In this document: piece by piece, positions 25,939-36,065 of the stretch
Position numbering within the stretch: position 1 is the first letter of the stretch
Layout: each line of letters starts with the position of its first letter
Assembly (NCBI RefSeq): GCF_004340945.1
Contig: NZ_SLYD01000012.1
Span: 1 to 64,000, forward strand
DNA: 64,000 nucleotides
From: Sphingomonas sp. PP-F2F-A104-K0414
GTDB lineage: Bacteria; Pseudomonadota; Alphaproteobacteria; Sphingomonadales; Sphingomonadaceae
Direction: 5' to 3'
Notes under the pieces: model-generated
Database searches by the model: none
Told to the model about the DNA's origin: nothing
Seen by the model: the letters and a program-made list of their open reading frames with translations, nothing else
Program-made: the position numbers and the translations under genes

Positions 25939-26997
25939 TCAGCCCCCGACGAGCGACTGATCGCGCAGGCCGCGCCAGATCTTCACCGCCTGGACCGTCT
26001 CGGCGACGTCGTGGACGCGCAGGATCTGGACGCCGGCCTCCGCGCCTTTCAGCGCCAGCGCGAGCGAACCGGCAAGCCGCTGGTCGACCGGCGCTTCGTT
26101 CGAGAGCGCGCCGATCAGCCGTTTGCGGCTCGCGCCAAGCATGATCGGGCAACCGAGCCCGTGGAAGATCGCGAGGCCGTTGAGCAGCGCGAGGTTCTCG
26201 GCGAGCGTCTTGCCGAAGCCGATGCCGGGGTCGACGAGGATCCGCGATCGCTCGACGCCGCCCGCTACGACCGCGGCGATGCGGGTTTCGAGCCAGTCGA
26301 ACACGTCGGTCAGGACGTTGGTGTAGCCACCGTCGCCGTGGCCGCCTTTCTTGGGGTCGGGCGAGTGCATCAACACGACCGGGCAGCCGCTTTTCGCGAC
26401 CACGTCGAGCGCGCGGTCGTCCCACAGAAGCGCGGCGACGTCGTTGACGATGTGCGCGCCGGCGGCGAGCGTCGCCTCCATGACCGCCGCCTTGCGCGTA
26501 TCGACCGAGACGATCGCGCCGGCGCGCGCGAGGCGTTCGACGACAGGTACCAGGCGCGCGATCTCGTCGCCTTCCCACACCGCGGCGGCACCGGGGCGGG
26601 TGGATTCACCGCCGACGTCGATCATCGTCGCGCCGGCGGCGGCCATGTCGATCCCGGCAGCCGCAGCGGCGGCAGGGTCGTCGACATGCTTGCCGCCGTC
26701 GGAGAAGCTGTCGGGGGTGACGTTGAGGATGCCGGCGACGATCGGCTGGTCGAAGCGAAGCGTGCGTTCGCCGAGCTGGAGTGCAGCGCGGGGGGCGATG
26801 ATCGCGGCATGGAGGTGCGCGGCGCGCTCGCCCAATGTTGCGACGTCGGCGACGGGGATCGTGCGGCGAGCGCGGCCTTCGATCACCTCGTAGGCGGCGA
26901 ACCATTGCATCCCGCCCGCGAGGCGCGCGACGCTGCCGTCTTCGTGGCCGATGGGGGTGTCGACGAACTGGACGGGGCGGAGGTGGAGGCTGGTCAT
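25939..26997 (-). CDS. folP: Dihydropteroate synthase
   Basis: The enzyme joins p-aminobenzoate with hydroxymethyl-dihydropterin diphosphate in folate synthesis. The core begins at about residue 85 with V-A-G-I-L-N-V-T-P-D-S-F-S-D-G-G. It contains D-V-G-G-E-S-T-R-P-G, I-V-N-D-V-A-A and L-V-D-P-G-I-G-F-G-K, and ends near V-H-D-V-A. At 352 residues it is longer than the usual ~280 because of an ~85-residue N-terminal extension, common in sphingomonads. The partner folK is at 43666-44175. Confidence 0.96.
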   Translation of the reverse strand: MTSLHLRPVQFVDTPIGHEDGSVARLAGGMQWFAAYEVIEGRARRTIPVADVATLGERAAHLHAAIIAPRAALQLGERTLRFDQPIVAGILNVTPDSFSDGGKHVDDPAAAAAAGIDMAAAGATMIDVGGESTRPGAAAVWEGDEIARLVPVVERLARAGAIVSVDTRKAAVMEATLAAGAHIVNDVAALLWDDRALDVVAKSGCPVVLMHSPDPKKGGHGDGGYTNVLTDVFDWLETRIAAVVAGGVERSRILVDPGIGFGKTLAENLALLNGLAIFHGLGCPIMLGASRKRLIGALSNEAPVDQRLAGSLALALKGAEAGVQILRVHDVAETVQAVKIWRGLRDQSLVGG

Positions 26998-27102
26998 CGG
27001 TGTGATCTACTCCAGTCCATCCACTCCGCGAAAGACGTTGCGCTCGCTAACCGTCACGTTCGCCGGACCGGCGCGTAGCCAAACCGGCACGTCTGCCAAG
27101 AC

Positions 27103-27186
27103 CCGTCATCCCAGCGAAAGCTGGGATCTCCCGCCGCATCCGTGGCGCGTCGTCGCGGGAGACCCCAGCTTTCGCTGGGGTGACGG
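27103..27186. repeat. Palindromic repeat, CCGTCATnCCAGCGAA family
   Basis: An 84 bp imperfect palindrome has arms CCGTCATCCCAGCGAAAG/CTTTCGCTGGGGTGACGG and inner arms GGGATCTCCCGC/GCGGGAGACCCC. It lies between folP and ccrM and matches the element at 20361-20444. Confidence 0.85.
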
Positions 27187-27239
27187 ACTTGGTTGAACGG
27201 GACGGGGTTGGTCGGACGGGACAGACTCGTCCGCGTGGC

Positions 27240-28379
27240 TCAGACCGTCGTCGCGAGCAGATACGTCTGGCGGAGGTCGTCGATCGGTTTCAGCCCTTTG
27301 TCGCTCTCGTAATGCCAGAAACTCCAACCGTTGCAGGCGGGGGCGTTCTGGAGCGTCGAGCCGAGCTTGTGGATCGAGCCGATCGTGCCGCAGTCGCTGA
27401 GCAGCGAGCCGTCCGCGCGGATCGTCGCGCGCCAGCGACGCTTCGAGTCCGTCAGTACCGCACCGGGGGCGAGGTACGCGTTCTCGATGAGCACACCGAA
27501 CGCGACCTTGGGCTGCGTGCGCGGGCTCATCATCGTGCGGATCGCCGATTCGTCGAGCGGCAGCGCGGCCTCGATCCGCTCCTGCGCCGCCTCGATATAA
27601 TCGCCCTCGCGATCGATGCCGATCCAGCTGCGGCCGAGGCGCTTGGCGACCGCGCCGGTCGTGCCGGTGCCGAAGAACGGATCGAGCACGACGTCGCCGG
27701 GCTCGGTGCAGGCGAGCAGGATGCGGTAGAGCAGCGCCTCGGGCTTCTGCGTCGGATGGACCTTGGTGCCGTTCTTCTTCAGCCGCTCGGCGCCGCCGCA
27801 GGTCGGAAATTCCCAGTCGCTGCGCATCTGGAGCTCGTCGTTGAGCGTCTTCATCGCGCGGTAGTTGAAGTGGTATTTCGCCTTCTCGCCCTTTGACGCC
27901 CAGATCAGAGTCTCGTGCGCGTTGGTAAAGCGGGTGCCCCGAAAATTCGGCATCGGGTTGGTCTTGCGCCAGACGATGTCGTTGAGGATCCAGTAGCCGA
28001 GATCCTGCACCGCCGCACCGACGCGGAAGATATTGTGATAGCTGCCGATGACCCAGAGCGAGCCGTCGTCCTTGAGGATGCGGCGGGCTTCCTTCAGCCA
28101 GGCGCGGGTGAAGCGATCGTAGGCGGCGAAGGTGTCGAACTTGTCCCAGTCGTCGGTGACCGCGTCGACGTGACTGCCGTCGGGGCGATAGAGTTCGCCG
28201 CCGAGCTGGAGGTTGTACGGCGGGTCGGCGAAGATCATGTCGATCGAGTTCGACGGAAGCGCCTTCATGTGCTCGATGCAGTCGCCGCGTAAAATCTGGT
28301 CGAGCGGGAGGACCGGCTGAACTGCCGGCTCCGCTGCCTTCTTCGCACGCGGCCGCGCGATCGTGTCGATCAAACCCAT
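27240..28379 (-). CDS. ccrM: Cell-cycle DNA adenine methyltransferase (GANTC)
   Basis: The 379-residue N6-adenine methyltransferase has D-P-P-Y (52-55) and the S-adenosylmethionine-binding motif F-G-T-G-T-T-G (236-242), giving the beta-class order of motifs. The extra ~100-residue C-terminal DNA-binding domain ends with L-L-A-T-T-V and is typical of CcrM. CcrM methylates GANTC after replication and gates cell-cycle promoters in alphaproteobacteria. Six GANTC sites lie just upstream of its start, suggesting self-regulation. Confidence 0.96.
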   Translation of the reverse strand: MGLIDTIARPRAKKAAEPAVQPVLPLDQILRGDCIEHMKALPSNSIDMIFADPPYNLQLGGELYRPDGSHVDAVTDDWDKFDTFAAYDRFTRAWLKEARRILKDDGSLWVIGSYHNIFRVGAAVQDLGYWILNDIVWRKTNPMPNFRGTRFTNAHETLIWASKGEKAKYHFNYRAMKTLNDELQMRSDWEFPTCGGAERLKKNGTKVHPTQKPEALLYRILLACTEPGDVVLDPFFGTGTTGAVAKRLGRSWIGIDREGDYIEAAQERIEAALPLDESAIRTMMSPRTQPKVAFGVLIENAYLAPGAVLTDSKRRWRATIRADGSLLSDCGTIGSIHKLGSTLQNAPACNGWSFWHYESDKGLKPIDDLRQTYLLATTV

Positions 28380-28421
28380 GATTTCCGCCCCTTATCGACG
28401 CCCATAGCGGCGGAATTGTCC

Positions 28422-28557
28422 GACTCCGTCAAGCAAACATTCGTTAACGGCGTTTCGGTGCGATTCCGCCGTTGAGACCAATCGAGTCGGCTTCGTCCAG
28501 ATGTTGAGTCGTGGGAGACTCGCGGCTCAAGCCCTTGGGGTGTGGCGCGAAAGACTC
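28422..28557. promoter_or_regulatory. Cluster of six GANTC sites upstream of ccrM
   Basis: GANTC occurs at 28422, 28462, 28484, 28506, 28517 and 28553. The middle four are spaced 22, 22 and 11 bp apart. A motif expected roughly once per 250-300 bp occurs six times in 136 bp. The region should hold the ccrM promoter and the downstream end of rnhB. Control by methylation is inferred from the known Caulobacter ccrM promoter. Confidence 0.7.
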
Positions 28558-29194
28558 AGCTCGTCGTTTCCTTCGCGAAAAGTCCCTCGCGCGCCAGATA
28601 GGCGGCGGCGACCGGCGCGAAACTGCGGCGGTGAATCGGCGTGGGGCCGTGTTCGCGGAGCGCCTTCATATGGTGCGCGCAGCCGTAACCCTTGTTCGAA
28701 TGCCAGTTATATTCGGGATGCACGTCCGCCGCGGCGATCATGATGAGGTCCCGCGTGTGCTTGGCGACGATCGAGGCGGCGGCGATCGACAGCGATTTCG
28801 CGTCGCCGCCGACCAGCGGCGTGGCGGGGTAAGTCCAGCGGGGCAAGCGGTTGCCGTCGACGAGGACGTGGCCGGGGGCTTGGCCGAGTTCGACCGCCAG
28901 CGCGTCAACCGCGAGCGTCATCGCCTTCATCGTCGCCCAGTAGATGTTGAGCGTGTCGATCTCTTCCGGCTGGACGATACCGATGCCAACGATCGCACAG
29001 CCTTTGAGGCGCGCGCAGAGCCGTTCGCGCTCGGAGGCGGAGAGTTTCTTCGAATCGTCGATGCCGCGAGGGACACCTTTTGATGGGAGGATCACCGCGG
29101 CGGCCACTACGGGCCCAGCAAGAGGCCCCCGCCCTGCCTCATCGACACCGGCGACAGGGCCGATGCAGAGTTTTTCGTGTTTCATGCCGGGCAT
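28556..29194 (-). CDS. rnhB: Ribonuclease HII
   Basis: The 212-residue enzyme removes RNA, including single ribonucleotides, from RNA-DNA hybrids. Motif G-V-D18-E19-A-G-R-G-P-L-A-G-P-V-V-A and the later D-S-K-K-L, V-D-G-N and A-S-I-V-A-K-H-T-R-D stretches contain the catalytic acids. The ATG at 29194 overlaps the thiD stop (TAATG), so the two are coupled. A second start three codons later is possible. Confidence 0.97.
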   Translation of the reverse strand: MPGMKHEKLCIGPVAGVDEAGRGPLAGPVVAAAVILPSKGVPRGIDDSKKLSASERERLCARLKGCAIVGIGIVQPEEIDTLNIYWATMKAMTLAVDALAVELGQAPGHVLVDGNRLPRWTYPATPLVGGDAKSLSIAAASIVAKHTRDLIMIAAADVHPEYNWHSNKGYGCAHHMKALREHGPTPIHRRSFAPVAAAYLAREGLFAKETTS

Positions 29195-30042
29195 TAGGTG
29201 TCTTTCAACTGGTCAAAAGGGCTGGTGCCGAGTGCGTGCCCCATCGGGCCGTGCCCTGCGCCGAGCCCCGGTGCGCTGGCAAGCGCGGCACGGACGAACG
29301 CGATGGCGCGCGCGATTGCGGCGTCGAGCGACAGGCCCTGGGCGAGCCCGGTGGCGATGCCGCTGGCAAGCGTGCAGCCTGTGCCATGCGCGTGGCGGGT
29401 TTCGATGCGGGGGTTGGTCCAGCGGGTTTCGCCGGCGTCGGTGACGAGACGGTCGACGATGTGAAGACCTTCGGCGTGGCCGCCCTTGATGAGAACTGCG
29501 GGGCCGAGCGCGCGGATCGCGGCCTCGCCGCCAAGGGCTGCGAGTTCGGGGAGGTTGGGGGTTACGAGCGTGGCGATCCGCATGAGGCGCGCGAAGGCGG
29601 CGATCGTGTCGCTGTCCGCGAGGACGGAGCCGCTGGTGGCGATCATCACGGGATCGAAGACGATGGGAACGCACGCAGGGTGATGGTGCCCTGCCCCCCC
29701 TTGTTCTCCCGCGAAGGCGGGAGTCCAGTCTGGGCCCCCGCCTTCGCGGGGGAACAAGGAGGGCAGAAGGTCGGCTACGGCGTTTGCCGTGGCTGCCGAG
29801 CCGATCATGCCGATCTTCACCGCATCGACGCCGATATCCGACACGATCGATTCGATCTGCGCAAGGACGATGTCGGTCGGAATCTGGTGGACCGCCTGAA
29901 CGCCGAGCGTGTTCTGTGCGGTGATCGCGGTGACGGCGGTCATCGCATGGCCGCCGAGCATGGTGACGGTCTTGATATCCGCCTGGATGCCGGCGCCGCC
30001 GCCGGAATCCGAGCCGGCTATTATGAGGATTCTGGCGGTCAT
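29194..30042 (-). CDS. thiD: Hydroxymethylpyrimidine kinase with in-frame palindrome
   Basis: The enzyme phosphorylates hydroxymethylpyrimidine (phosphate) for thiamine synthesis. It starts M-T-A-R-I-L-I-I-A-G-S-D-S-G-G-G-A-G-I-Q-A-D and contains the active-site H-G-T-G-C-T-L-A-S-G-I-A. From the ATG at 30042 it has 282 residues, longer than usual (~265). The extra residues (about 93-119, F-P-R-E-G-G-G-P-D-W-T-P-A-F-A-G) are encoded by a 76 bp palindrome at 29691-29766, inserted before V-P-I-V-F-D-P. The frame is kept, so the enzyme is probably still made. Confidence 0.93.
   Translation of the reverse strand: MTARILIIAGSDSGGGAGIQADIKTVTMLGGHAMTAVTAITAQNTLGVQAVHQIPTDIVLAQIESIVSDIGVDAVKIGMIGSAATANAVADLLPSLFPREGGGPDWTPAFAGEQGGAGHHHPACVPIVFDPVMIATSGSVLADSDTIAAFARLMRIATLVTPNLPELAALGGEAAIRALGPAVLIKGGHAEGLHIVDRLVTDAGETRWTNPRIETRHAHGTGCTLASGIATGLAQGLSLDAAIARAIAFVRAALASAPGLGAGHGPMGHALGTSPFDQLKDT
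29691..29766. repeat. Palindromic repeat inside thiD
   Basis: The ~36 bp arms read CTTGTTCTCCCGCGAAGGCG and its near complement CGCCTTCGCGGGGGAACAAG, with only a few bases between them. A related element lies at 47801-47876. It is in frame within thiD. Confidence 0.9.
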
Positions 30043-30201
30043 TGGAGGTCGGCGGAAAAAGTGAAGTATAGGAAGTGTAGACGCTCGCACGGTTTCGTTT
30101 GGGCGCCGTTTGGGGTCGCTGATCGGGGTTTGGCGGGGTTGGCGGTCATATGCTGGGCTATGTCATACCTGGTGAGATGTAGGACAGGGGTATGCCCCCT
30201 T

Positions 30202-30310
30202 TACCACCCCGGCGGAGGCCGAGGCCCAATTGGGAAGGGCAAAGTAACGAAGCGATGCCCTTGGTTAGCACCGTCCCCCCATTTGGGCCCCGGCCTTCGC
30301 CGGGGTGGTA
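30202..30310. repeat. Palindromic repeat, CCCCGGCGGAGGCC family
   Basis: The arms are TACCACCCCGGCGGAGGCCG and CGGCCTTCGCCGGGGTGGTA. They enclose GGCCCAATTGGG/CCCATTTGGGCC inner arms and a ~40 bp centre. The same family is inserted in the sua5-like gene at 40734-40836. It fills the gap between the DUF1272 gene and thiD. The rest of the 30043-30362 gap shows no gene. Confidence 0.85.
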
Positions 30311-30362
30311 GACGGGGTTAAAGTGGCCGAAAGGAGCCAGGTGGCGCCTAATCGAACGGCGC

Positions 30363-30577
30363 CTAGTGCCGCCTGCCCGCTGCTGGCTTTTGCGGCGGTG
30401 CCTCGCCCAGCCTTGTCGGGCGGTCGAGCAGTTCGCCACCGCAGTTCGGACAACGCTCGTCGAGCGCGTCCGCACACTCCGCGCAGAAGGTGCATTCGAA
30501 CGAGCAGATGAATGCGCCGGGTGCATCGGCGGGCAAGTCGGTCGTGCAGCGTTCGCAGGTGGGGCGCATCTCCAGCA

Positions 30578-30578
<1 letters not shown>
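30363..30578 (-). CDS. DUF1272 zinc-binding protein
   Basis: The 71-residue protein has eight or nine Cys residues in the DUF1272 order: R-P-T-C-E-R-C, then I-C-S-F-E-C-T-F-C-A-E-C, and C-P-N-C-G-G-E-L. This suggests a small two-zinc domain. Function is unknown in the family. Its ATG overlaps the glmM stop by one base (TGATG), so it is coupled to glmM. Confidence 0.9.
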
Positions 30579-31918
<1,340 letters not shown>

Positions 31919-31986
31919 CGCGTCCGCTTTCCGTCCCGTATCGGTGTCCGATCCGTTGATAGCGCGGTACATCAAGAAGGGCGAGC

Positions 31987-33261
31987 ATGTCGCAGACTAC
32001 ACGGATTCTCGCCGCCCTGATCGGCGGCATCGCGATGGGCATCGCCGCGGCGGCATGGTCGCCGGCGAACGCGATCGCAGCGACGGCGGTGACGCAGCCG
32101 ATCGGCTCGGCGTGGCTGCACGGGTTGCAGATGGTGATCGTGCCGCTCGTCGTCGGGCTGCTCGTAACCGGGATCGGCGCGACCACCGAGGCCGCGCGCG
32201 CCGGGCGGATCACCGTGCGCGCGATGGTGATGATCGTCGTCATCCTGTGGAGCACGACGATCATGTCCGCGCTGGTCATGCCGTTGATCCTCGACGCCTT
32301 CCCGTTGCCGCACGCGCTGGGCTCCGCGTTGCGCGCCGCGCTGACCGGCGCCGCGCCGGTCGGGCCCGTGCCGGGGATCGGCGCGTTCTTCGATACGATC
32401 GTGCCGACCAACATCGTCGCGGCCGCGTCCAGCGACTCGTTCCTGCCGCTCACCGTCTTCGCGCTGACCTTCGCGTTCGCCGTGACGAAGCTGCCCGACG
32501 ATCGCCGCCGCATCCTGACCGGCTTCTTCCAGGCGGTCGTCGACGCGCTGCTGATCATCATCCAATGGGTGCTGAAGCTCGCGCCGATCGGCATCTTCGC
32601 GCTCGCTTACGGGGTCGGTGCGCGGACCGGGACGGCGGCTTTCGGCGCGCTGCTGCACTACATCGTCTGCGTCTCGGTGATCGGCTTCATCGTCCTGCTC
32701 TCCGCCTATCCGATCGGGATGATCGGCGGCCGGGTCGGCTTCGGCCGGTTCGCGCGTGCGGTCGCGCCGGCGCAGGCGGTGGCGATCAGCACGCAGTCGT
32801 CGCTCGCCTCGCTGCCGGCGATGCTGAAGGCGTCGACCGATCTCGGCGCGTCGCCCGCCACCGCAGGGATCGTCCTGCCGCTGTCGGTCGCGGTGTTCCG
32901 CGCGACCAGCCCTGCGATGAACCTCGCGGTCGCGCTGTACGTCGCGCACTGGCTGGGGCTGCCGATCGGGCCGGGGCAGATGGCGGCGGGCGTGGCGACC
33001 GCGGCGATCACGACGATGGGGTCGATCTCGCTGCCTGGCACGATCAGCTTCGTCGCGTCGGTCGCGCCGGTGGCCTTGGCGATGGGGATCCCGCTCGAGG
33101 TGCTGGGTCTGCTCATCGCAGTCGAGACCATACCCGACCTGTTTCGGACCGTCGGGAACGTGACGATGGACACCGCCGTTACCATCTCCGTCGCAGCGCG
33201 GTCCGATCACGGGAACGGCGCTCAGGAGATTCCGCATGAAGTATCGCACGCTCGGCCCTGA
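31987..33261 (+). CDS. Dicarboxylate/amino-acid:cation symporter
   Basis: A 424-residue secondary transporter of the DAACS (SLC1) family with about eight hydrophobic segments. It includes V-I-V-P-L-V-V-G near residue 50 and the hairpin motif S-T-Q-S-S-L-A-S-L-P in the middle. Later helices contain A-T-S-P-A-M-N-L-A-V (instead of the usual N-M-D-G-T) and T-M-G-S-I-S-L-P-G, so substrate preference may differ from GltP or DctA. Its end overlaps the next gene by 26 bp. Confidence 0.88.
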   Translation: MSQTTRILAALIGGIAMGIAAAAWSPANAIAATAVTQPIGSAWLHGLQMVIVPLVVGLLVTGIGATTEAARAGRITVRAMVMIVVILWSTTIMSALVMPLILDAFPLPHALGSALRAALTGAAPVGPVPGIGAFFDTIVPTNIVAAASSDSFLPLTVFALTFAFAVTKLPDDRRRILTGFFQAVVDALLIIIQWVLKLAPIGIFALAYGVGARTGTAAFGALLHYIVCVSVIGFIVLLSAYPIGMIGGRVGFGRFARAVAPAQAVAISTQSSLASLPAMLKASTDLGASPATAGIVLPLSVAVFRATSPAMNLAVALYVAHWLGLPIGPGQMAAGVATAAITTMGSISLPGTISFVASVAPVALAMGIPLEVLGLLIAVETIPDLFRTVGNVTMDTAVTISVAARSDHGNGAQEIPHEVSHARP

Positions 33262-34228
33262 TTTCGAGATTTCCGCGCTGGGTCTCGGCTGCATGCCGAT
33301 GGCCGGCATCGGCAAGGGCATGTACGGCGAGGCGAACGCCGATGAGAGCATCGCCACGATCCACCGCGCTATCGAGCTGGGCGTGACGCTGTTCGATACT
33401 GCCGAGATTTATGGCCCGCTGGTCAACGAGGAGCTGGTCGGCAAGGCGATCCGCGGCAAGCGCGACGGCGTCGTGATCGCGACCAAGTTCGGGTTTCGAT
33501 ACGACGAGAACGGGATGACGGGGGTCGATTCCACGCCGGCCAACGTGCGGCGGGCGTGCGAGGGATCGCTGAAGCGGCTGGGGGTCGAGACGATCGACCT
33601 GCTGTACCAGCACCGCGTCGATCCGGGCGTACCGATCGAGGATACGGTCGGCGCGATGGCGGAGCTGGTGCGTGAGGGCAAGGTCCGGCATCTCGGGCTT
33701 TCGGAGGCTGGCCTCGATACCATTCGCCGCGCGGCGGCGACGCATCCGATCGCGGCTCTGCAGAGCGAATATTCATTGTGGGAGCGCGATGTCGAGGACG
33801 CGATCCTACCGCTGTGTCGCGAGCTCGGGATCGGCTTCGTACCGTATTCGCCGCTGGGGCGCGGGTTTTTGACCGGGCAGATTACCGCGCGATCGGATCT
33901 ACCCGAAGGCGATTATCGGCGCAACGATCCCCGGTATTCGGAGGAGAACTTCGCCAAGAACATGGAGATGGTCGCGGTGGTGAAGTCGATTGCTGATGCG
34001 CATGGGGCTTCGCCGGCGCAGGTGGCGCTCGCGTGGTTGCTCGCACAAGGCGACGACATCGTGCCGATCCCGGGGTCGAAGCGCCGGGTGACGCTGGAGG
34101 ACAGCATGAAGGCCGCGGACGTGACGCTAACGGCGGACGATCTGGCAAAGCTGGAAGCGGCCGCCCCGCGCGGCGGGACGGCCGGGCCGCGCTACGGCGA
34201 GAAGGCGCTGTCGATGACACGGATCTGA
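33236..34228 (+). CDS. Aldo/keto reductase
   Basis: The 330-residue NADPH-dependent oxidoreductase has the AKR TIM-barrel motifs: L-G-L-G-C-M near residue 17, catalytic D-T-A-E-I-Y (Asp and Tyr), Lys in A-T-K-F-G, His in Y-Q-H-R-V-D, and the C-terminal cofactor motif I-P-G-S-K-R. It resembles AKR13-type yakc/IolS proteins. Substrate unknown. An AGGAG site lies before the ATG, which overlaps the end of the symporter gene. Confidence 0.93.
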   Translation: MKYRTLGPDFEISALGLGCMPMAGIGKGMYGEANADESIATIHRAIELGVTLFDTAEIYGPLVNEELVGKAIRGKRDGVVIATKFGFRYDENGMTGVDSTPANVRRACEGSLKRLGVETIDLLYQHRVDPGVPIEDTVGAMAELVREGKVRHLGLSEAGLDTIRRAAATHPIAALQSEYSLWERDVEDAILPLCRELGIGFVPYSPLGRGFLTGQITARSDLPEGDYRRNDPRYSEENFAKNMEMVAVVKSIADAHGASPAQVALAWLLAQGDDIVPIPGSKRRVTLEDSMKAADVTLTADDLAKLEAAAPRGGTAGPRYGEKALSMTRI

Positions 34229-34232
34229 CCTT

Positions 34233-34340
34233 CTCCCCTCCCGCTTGCGGGAGGGGTCGGGGGAGGGGTGTGCCTCACAGGCCGGACGCCAGTGCGTACG
34301 TCGCGCCCTCCCCTAGCCCCTCCCGCGAGCGGGAGGGGAA
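34233..34340. repeat. Palindromic repeat, CTCCCCTCCCGC family
   Basis: The ends TCTCCCCTCCCGCTTGCGGG and CCCCTCCCGCGAGCGGGAGG face each other across ~60 bp. Each end also folds on itself. It lies between two convergent genes and could act as a bidirectional terminator or mRNA-end hairpin. Confidence 0.75.
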
Positions 34341-34348
34341 TTTCTGCA

Positions 34349-35956
34349 TCAGCCCCGCGGTACCTGCTCGCCGCGCGTATCCAGCCCTGCAGCACCGGGC
34401 TCGCCAAGTTCGTTCTGGCCGGCCATCGCGTGATCCACCGCACCCAGCTGGTCGAGATGCATCAGCTTGGTGACGAACGGCGCGAGCACCAGCACGACGA
34501 CGCCGACGCCGATCGCGAACCAGCCGATCCGCCCGTAGACTTCGAGTACCCGCCCGACGCCAGCGCCCTCGCCGCCGGTCGCCTGCGCGATCAGGCCGGC
34601 GAGGAAATTGCCGCCCGCGGTGGCCAGGAACCACGTGCCCATCATCAGCCCGGTCATGCTCGGCACCGACAGCCGCGTCATCGACGACAGCCCGATCGGC
34701 GAGAAGCAGAGCTCGGCCATCGAGTGCAGCATGTAGAGCAGCACGACGAAAATCGCCGGAGTCAGGCCCTGTGCGGGCGCGCCGAGCGTCAGCACAAAGA
34801 AGCCTGCACCGACCAGAATCAGGCCGATGCCGAACTTGAACGGCGCGCTCGGCTCGCGCCCTGCCCGCCCGAGCTTGGTCCAGAGCGCCGCGAAGACCGG
34901 TGCCAGCGTGATGATGAAGAACGGATTGACCGACTGGAATACCGACGCGGGGATGGTCCAGCCGAACACGACGCGGTCGACCGACTGGTCGGTGTAGACG
35001 TTGAGCGACGAGCCGGTCTGTTCGAACAGCGCCCAGAACAAGGGCGCGAGCGCGATCAGGAACAGCGCCGCGAAGATCCGGTCGCGGTCGACGCGCGGCA
35101 GCTTCGCGACCGCGGTCCATAGGATGTAGCCGACCGTGACGAGCGACGCGACGATCAGCGCGGTGCCGACGACGCCCTGGCTGCGCACCAGCCACCACGA
35201 GACGGCGACGCCGACGATCCCGCCGAGATAGATCAGCCATTCGATCGACAGCCCGCCAACCGGCTTCGACGCGAGTACGGCGGCGTCGGGCGCTTCGCCG
35301 ACACCGTGCAGCTCGCGCTGGAACAGGATGAACATGACCAGCCCGAGCGCCATGCCGATGCCCGCTGCGCCGAACCCGTACGACCAGCCAACCGTCTCGC
35401 CGAGGATGCCGACCGCGATCGGGCCGACGAACGCGCCGGTGTTGATCCCCATGTAGAAGATCGAGAACGCCCCATCGCGCCGCATGTCCTCGCGCGCGTA
35501 GAGCTTGCCGACGAGCACCGAGATGTTCGCCTTCAGGAAGCCGGTGCCGACGATGATGAAGGCGAGGCCGAGATAGAAGCCGTTGAGGGCAGCGCCGTGC
35601 ACGCCCTGCGGCGCCTCGACGATCGCCAGCAGCAGATGGCCGAGCGTGATGAAGATGCCGCCCGCGAGCACCGCTTTGCGTGGCCCCAGGAAGCGGTCGG
35701 ACAGATAGCCGCCGATGATCGGCGTGATGTATACCATCGAGGTATACGCGCCGTAGATCGCGTAGGACGGCTCGTCGCCAAACAAGAAATGCTTGGTGAG
35801 ATACAGCACCAGGATCGCGCGCATGCCGTAGAACGAAAACCGCTCCCACAGCTCGACGAAGAACAGCATGAACAGCCCGCGCGGGTGCCCGAAAAACGTC
35901 TTCGCATCGGCGGGAACGCCGCTGCTTGTACTCGCTTTGGCGATAGCGCTGGCCAT
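34349..35956 (-). CDS. POT/PTR-family peptide transporter
   Basis: The 535-residue proton-coupled di-/tripeptide transporter has the ExxERFSFYG-type motif (E-L-W-E-R-F-S-F-Y-G) near residue 35, G-G-Y-L-S-D-R in the first loop, and F-Y-M-G-I-N-T-G-A-F in helix 5. About 14 transmembrane helices are visible, as in DtpA-type POT proteins. The C-terminal tail (residues 510-535) is soluble and Gly/Ala-rich. Confidence 0.95.
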   Translation of the reverse strand: MASAIAKASTSSGVPADAKTFFGHPRGLFMLFFVELWERFSFYGMRAILVLYLTKHFLFGDEPSYAIYGAYTSMVYITPIIGGYLSDRFLGPRKAVLAGGIFITLGHLLLAIVEAPQGVHGAALNGFYLGLAFIIVGTGFLKANISVLVGKLYAREDMRRDGAFSIFYMGINTGAFVGPIAVGILGETVGWSYGFGAAGIGMALGLVMFILFQRELHGVGEAPDAAVLASKPVGGLSIEWLIYLGGIVGVAVSWWLVRSQGVVGTALIVASLVTVGYILWTAVAKLPRVDRDRIFAALFLIALAPLFWALFEQTGSSLNVYTDQSVDRVVFGWTIPASVFQSVNPFFIITLAPVFAALWTKLGRAGREPSAPFKFGIGLILVGAGFFVLTLGAPAQGLTPAIFVVLLYMLHSMAELCFSPIGLSSMTRLSVPSMTGLMMGTWFLATAGGNFLAGLIAQATGGEGAGVGRVLEVYGRIGWFAIGVGVVVLVLAPFVTKLMHLDQLGAVDHAMAGQNELGEPGAAGLDTRGEQVPRG

Positions 35957-36065
35957 GGGGTGGTGATGCTCCGTGTGTGCGCCGCTGACGGACGCTCGAT
36001 CGCGCGCAACTTAACGACAAAGCCCGGACTGTAAATATCACACATCAGGGCCTATCTGCCGGGAC

